Below the pieces are notes generated by a model. The model saw only the letters and a program-made list of their open reading frames with translations, was not told the DNA's origin and searched no databases. From Limnochordia bacterium (GTDB taxonomy: Bacteria > Bacillota > Limnochordia > Darwinibacteriales > B1SED10-159): a stretch of 17,904 nucleotides of DNA. Shown here in pieces: positions 15,052-17,904 of this stretch; positions within the stretch are counted from its first letter, which is position 1; each line of letters opens with the position of its first letter. The DNA is taken from NCBI GenBank assembly GCA_007132255.1, contig SLOZ01000385.1, positions 1 through 17,904 on the forward strand, given 5' to 3'. The position numbers and the translations under genes were made by a program.

Positions 15052-17460
15052 TCAGTCCTTGTGCGAGAGCACTTCCACTGTGAGATCCTTTCGGGTCTCC
15101 CACGTAATCCTGGCAGATTTTGTGCAGGCCAGTAAATCAGCCTGCGCCTCCTGCAGTAGCGGCAAGATAGCTGTTGGCGCCGCAACGCTTAAGCCAGCTA
15201 TTGGTTCCTTTAAGGACATGTTTCGGTCTGACTTATGCTTTCGAACCTGGGCTACGATGGAGCGGCAAGCTTCCCCGAAGTGCAGAAGAATGGCGTCTGT
15301 TGTCCCGTTGATCGCCAGATGCGTTTGGTGGAGCGAGGCTGCTGTTTGCTGGTCCCGATAATAGGCCTGGTAGATCTCCTCGGTAATGTGCGGCACGAAG
15401 ATACCATACAACTTCAGCAGCTCCAACAGCACATAGTGGAGAGCCGATTGCGCCGATCTTCTCTGTTCGCGGCCCCGAGCCTCTGGATTATAAAGGCGGT
15501 CTTTGACAATCTCCAGATAGTCGTCACAGAAATCGTGCCAAAAGAACTGATCGACTTCTTGCCGAGCCGCGCCCACTTCGTATTGTTCAAGCAGGCCAGC
15601 TGCTCTATGCTTCACGGCCTCACAACGCTCAATCAGCCAGCGATCCACAGGTGTTAAGCAGTCAATCTGGCTTCCGGCGAAGTCTTCGAGATGCATCAAC
15701 GCAAACGTGGCAGCATTCCACAGCTTGGTCAGGAAACGCTGCGATGCCTGAAGTTCGTTTACGCTGAACGTGGAGTCCGTGCCCAATCGCGACGTGGCTG
15801 CCCAATACCGCAGGCCGTCAGCACCATAGGTTTGTACGAGCTCACTCGGAGCCAGCGATGCATTGCCCTTGGATTTGCTGAGCTTTTCACCGCGTTTAGC
15901 TAGGACAAATCCACAGATCATGATATCTCGCCAAGGAATGGTGCCGGTGTGGTACAACTGCTTCACGATGGTGTAGAAGGCCCACGTGCGGATGATCTCA
16001 TGAGCCTGCGTTCGCATGCTCATGGGCACCAGGCGTTCGGTCCAATCGCCGGACTCCTGCCATCTGGCGTTGATCAAAGGTGTCAACGACGATGTAGCCC
16101 ACGTATCCATGACGGCTGACTCCGGATGAAATCGGGTTCCACCGCAAGCGCAGTGGATCTCTGGTTGGTCTTCCAGTGGATTTGCCGGTAGTTGCCTCTC
16201 CGACGCAAAGACAGGATCACCGCAGTCTTGGCAGTACCATACCGGAAAAGGAACACCGAAATACCGCTGGCGTGAGATACACCAATCCCATTTGAGATTT
16301 TGAACCCAGATTCGGTAGCGTTCCTTCATGTAGTTGGGGTACCATCGAATCTGGTCGGCGGCATCCAAAAACAGCTGTTTATCCTTAAGGACATTGATGT
16401 ACCACTGTCGCGAAGGGATGATCTCCGTCGGAGTCCCACAGCGCTCGTGAACGGCCACGCTGTGGACGATATCCTCTTGTCGGCGCAGGAGGTCTGCTGA
16501 GTGTAGTGCGTCGACCATAGCTTGCCGGGCCTCCGTCACCGTCATGCCCCCGATGATTGGCACTTCGCTGTCAACGACGCCATCGGCAAGAATCACCCTG
16601 CGGTAGGGCAGTTGGTAGTCCAAAAACCATTCCAAATCCACCGTGTCACCGAACGTGCAGCACATAACAATGCCCGACCCCTTATCCATAGCCACTCGAT
16701 GATCAGCCACTACCGGCACGCTATGGCCAAACAACGGTACATCAGCAGAAGCGCCAATGTAATGACAAAATCGCTTGTCGTCGGGATGGATGAACAAAGC
16801 CACACAGCCGTAGAGCAGTTCGGGGCGAGTCGTTGCAACCTCTACTTCACCCCCTCCGATGGAGAACGCAAGCCAATGAAAGGCGCTGGGATGTTCTGCC
16901 GATTCCAACTCAGCTTGTGCAATGGACGTTGAACACTGCGGGCACCATAAAACCGGAGACTCCTTGTGGTAGGCTTTGTCCCTACGTACCAACTCCAGGA
17001 AAGAACGCTGGGCCAGACGCTGCACCCGAGGACTCACTGTTTCGTAGGTTAATGACCAATCCACACTGAAGCCCATGGCCTGAAACAGTTCGCGGAAGTC
17101 AGCTTCGTATTTAGCAGCGGTCTCATAACAGAGCTTGGTGAACTGACTGCGCGACACAGCGGTGGCTCGAAGACCATGTTCCTTTTCTACTAAGCGTTCC
17201 GTGGGAAGACCATTGTCATCGAAGCCGAGGGGATAGAAGACGTTCCTGCCCCGCAGTCGTTGGAAGCGGGCCACCATCTCGGCTTGGGTATAGGAAAAAA
17301 TGTGACCGATGTGCAGACTACCACTGACTGTAGGCGGTGGCGTATCAATGGAAAAGACCTCACCGTCGGCCTCCGGGTCAAATGCATAAACGTTTTCGGT
17401 TCGCCAAAATTCCTGCCACCGCCGTTCTGCCGTGGCCATCTCGTACTTCTTAGCCAACAT
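15052..17460 (-). CDS. valS: Valyl-tRNA synthetase, archaeal/rickettsial type
   Basis: Class I synthetase that attaches valine to tRNA-Val in the cytoplasm. The signature HIGH is at residues 50-53 within PPPTVSGSLHIGHIFSYTQA, and EKLSKSKGN (KMSKS-type, 525-533) is intact. The editing domain (about 195-345) is present. Cysteine pairs C173/C176 and C410/C413 with C437/C439 look like zinc ribbons. The motifs DDNGLPTER and DTWATSSLTP are those of the archaeal/rickettsial ValS branch, not the usual bacterial one, which has a TDHAGIAT motif. At 802 residues it also lacks the long C-terminal coiled-coil arm of ordinary bacterial ValS. AAGGAGG lies eleven bases before the ATG. Expression is controlled by the upstream T-box. 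Confidence 0.97.
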   Translation of the reverse strand: MLAKKYEMATAERRWQEFWRTENVYAFDPEADGEVFSIDTPPPTVSGSLHIGHIFSYTQAEMVARFQRLRGRNVFYPLGFDDNGLPTERLVEKEHGLRATAVSRSQFTKLCYETAAKYEADFRELFQAMGFSVDWSLTYETVSPRVQRLAQRSFLELVRRDKAYHKESPVLWCPQCSTSIAQAELESAEHPSAFHWLAFSIGGGEVEVATTRPELLYGCVALFIHPDDKRFCHYIGASADVPLFGHSVPVVADHRVAMDKGSGIVMCCTFGDTVDLEWFLDYQLPYRRVILADGVVDSEVPIIGGMTVTEARQAMVDALHSADLLRRQEDIVHSVAVHERCGTPTEIIPSRQWYINVLKDKQLFLDAADQIRWYPNYMKERYRIWVQNLKWDWCISRQRYFGVPFPVWYCQDCGDPVFASERQLPANPLEDQPEIHCACGGTRFHPESAVMDTWATSSLTPLINARWQESGDWTERLVPMSMRTQAHEIIRTWAFYTIVKQLYHTGTIPWRDIMICGFVLAKRGEKLSKSKGNASLAPSELVQTYGADGLRYWAATSRLGTDSTFSVNELQASQRFLTKLWNAATFALMHLEDFAGSQIDCLTPVDRWLIERCEAVKHRAAGLLEQYEVGAARQEVDQFFWHDFCDDYLEIVKDRLYNPEARGREQRRSAQSALHYVLLELLKLYGIFVPHITEEIYQAYYRDQQTAASLHQTHLAINGTTDAILLHFGEACRSIVAQVRKHKSDRNMSLKEPIAGLSVAAPTAILPLLQEAQADLLACTKSARITWETRKDLTVEVLSHKD

Positions 17461-17492
17461 GTGAATGTCTACCTCCTTGTCTTTGGGTACGC

Positions 17493-17525
17493 AAAAAACC
17501 CTCCGTCCACAATTAGGACGAAGGG
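17493..17525 (-). terminator. Attenuator terminator of the valS T-box
   Basis: On the minus strand CCCTTCGTCC pairs with GGACGGAGGG (one G-U) across a seven-base loop, followed by six T residues. It lies six bases after the T-box sequence, so the antiterminator and this hairpin should be alternatives. Confidence 0.92.
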
Positions 17526-17880
17526 CTGCTCCGCGGTACCACCTATGTTCGCACCGTAGGCGCGCACTCTTTTCAGGTACGGGCTGTTACGGCCGATACC
17601 CTACCTCTGCTATCGGTGAGGATCCGGTGAAGCCTACTTCCCATTGAACAGCCCTGGTCCACACATGTGTTTCACCGCCTAATGCTGACGGTTTCGCTCA
17701 AGGTCCCGCCTACTCTAAGGCGCTTTGCACTCGGTCGAAAACTACGCACGGTGCTCGATGCAGCAGGTCTGCAAGGTTTCGGTTCACGGCTCCGGGGCTA
17801 CCTTCCACGCACGCCTTCGGGGGAAATCCCACCAGCTTCCCCTCTCTGTTAACCCAGCGTATGTGTACTCCTCCCCATCA
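17493..17880 (-). promoter_or_regulatory. T-box riboswitch leader with a Val (GUA) specifier
   Basis: Canonical T-box leader on the minus strand. Stem I begins near 17880: GGGG pairs with CCCC; AGTA (17869-17866) lies opposite GAA-G-GTA-G in the specifier loop; CACATACGC pairs with GCGTGCGTG above it; and the distal hairpin GGGGAA..TTCCCC carries GAGAG at its base and a GCTGGTGGGA loop. This places the specifier codon GUA (Val) at 17801-17799. Further down are a CCGATA..TATCGG helix and the T-box AGGTGGTACCGCGG at 17544-17531, whose UGGU bulge fits a tRNA ending in ACCA (discriminator A, usual for tRNA-Val). The terminator follows. Uncharged tRNA-Val should stabilise the antiterminator and turn on valS. 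The promoter would lie at or beyond the window edge. Confidence 0.95.
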
Positions 17881-17904
17881 ACGCCTTAGTGATTTATTTA
17901 GTGA

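Noticed and set aside
17465..17852. Short plus-strand frames at the right edge
   Set aside because: They lie on the antisense strand of the T-box leader, whose structure fully explains the sequence.
1..17904. CRISPR arrays, insertion sequences, tRNA or rRNA genes, and defence or phage modules
   Set aside because: I looked for spaced repeats, terminal inverted repeats, transposase or integrase motifs and cloverleaf patterns, and found none.

Overview
The window looks like the chromosome of a spore-former-type Gram-positive bacterium (Bacillota in the broad sense). The reasons are a canonical T-box leader in front of valS, a SpoVS homologue, strong AGGAGG/GGTGAT-type ribosome binding sites before most genes, and a single-membrane style lipoprotein. 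The genus cannot be named from the sequence. Intermediate base composition and a valyl-tRNA synthetase of the archaeal/rickettsial kind would fit one of the deep-branching, poorly cultured lineages, but that is inference. Almost everything is on the minus strand; the one clear plus-strand gene is an MFS transporter.

Layout, left to right. 1-154: nothing recognised. 155-1105: a DMT/EamA permease. 1106-1722: no convincing gene. 1723-3782: a Gfo/Idh/MocA oxidoreductase and, just upstream of it, an aminoglycoside-phosphotransferase-fold kinase, probably one transcript. 4002-4358: a small cupin. 4423-5505: a graveyard with the C-terminal stub of another Gfo/Idh/MocA protein and a heavily frameshifted zinc-type alcohol/polyol dehydrogenase. 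5511-6144: a redoxin with its own terminator. 6204-6540: remains of a ROK-family sugar kinase or regulator. 6675-7219: SpoVS followed by a small helical protein. 7381-9652: a hexarate cassette of glucarate dehydratase and a DapA-superfamily lyase. 9713-10273: a YdeI-like protein. 10297-12237: a large membrane-anchored surface protein with InlB-type repeats, an acidic linker and two beta-sandwich domains. 12661-13453: a small cassette of lipoprotein and 46-residue membrane/coiled-coil protein, with a candidate promoter, a palindromic operator-like site and a terminator. 13649-14965: MFS transporter with an extended -10 promoter. 15006-15034: shared terminator. 15052-17880: valS and its T-box.

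How the genes fit together. The metabolic theme is uptake and oxidation of sugars and sugar acids: dehydrogenases, glucarate dehydratase plus a probable keto-deoxy-sugar-acid lyase, transporters, and decayed relatives of the same kinds of gene. Three dead sugar-metabolism genes within about 2.1 kb point to ongoing loss of a carbohydrate-use island. valS is controlled by tRNA charging: the leader has a GUA (Val) specifier opposite an AGUA motif, a UGGU bulge and an overlapping terminator. The least explained part is 10.3-13.45 kb, which encodes an unusual envelope protein and the lipoprotein cassette. I found no CRISPR array, insertion sequence, rRNA or tRNA. No clear new defence or mobile system is visible, and I do not claim one.
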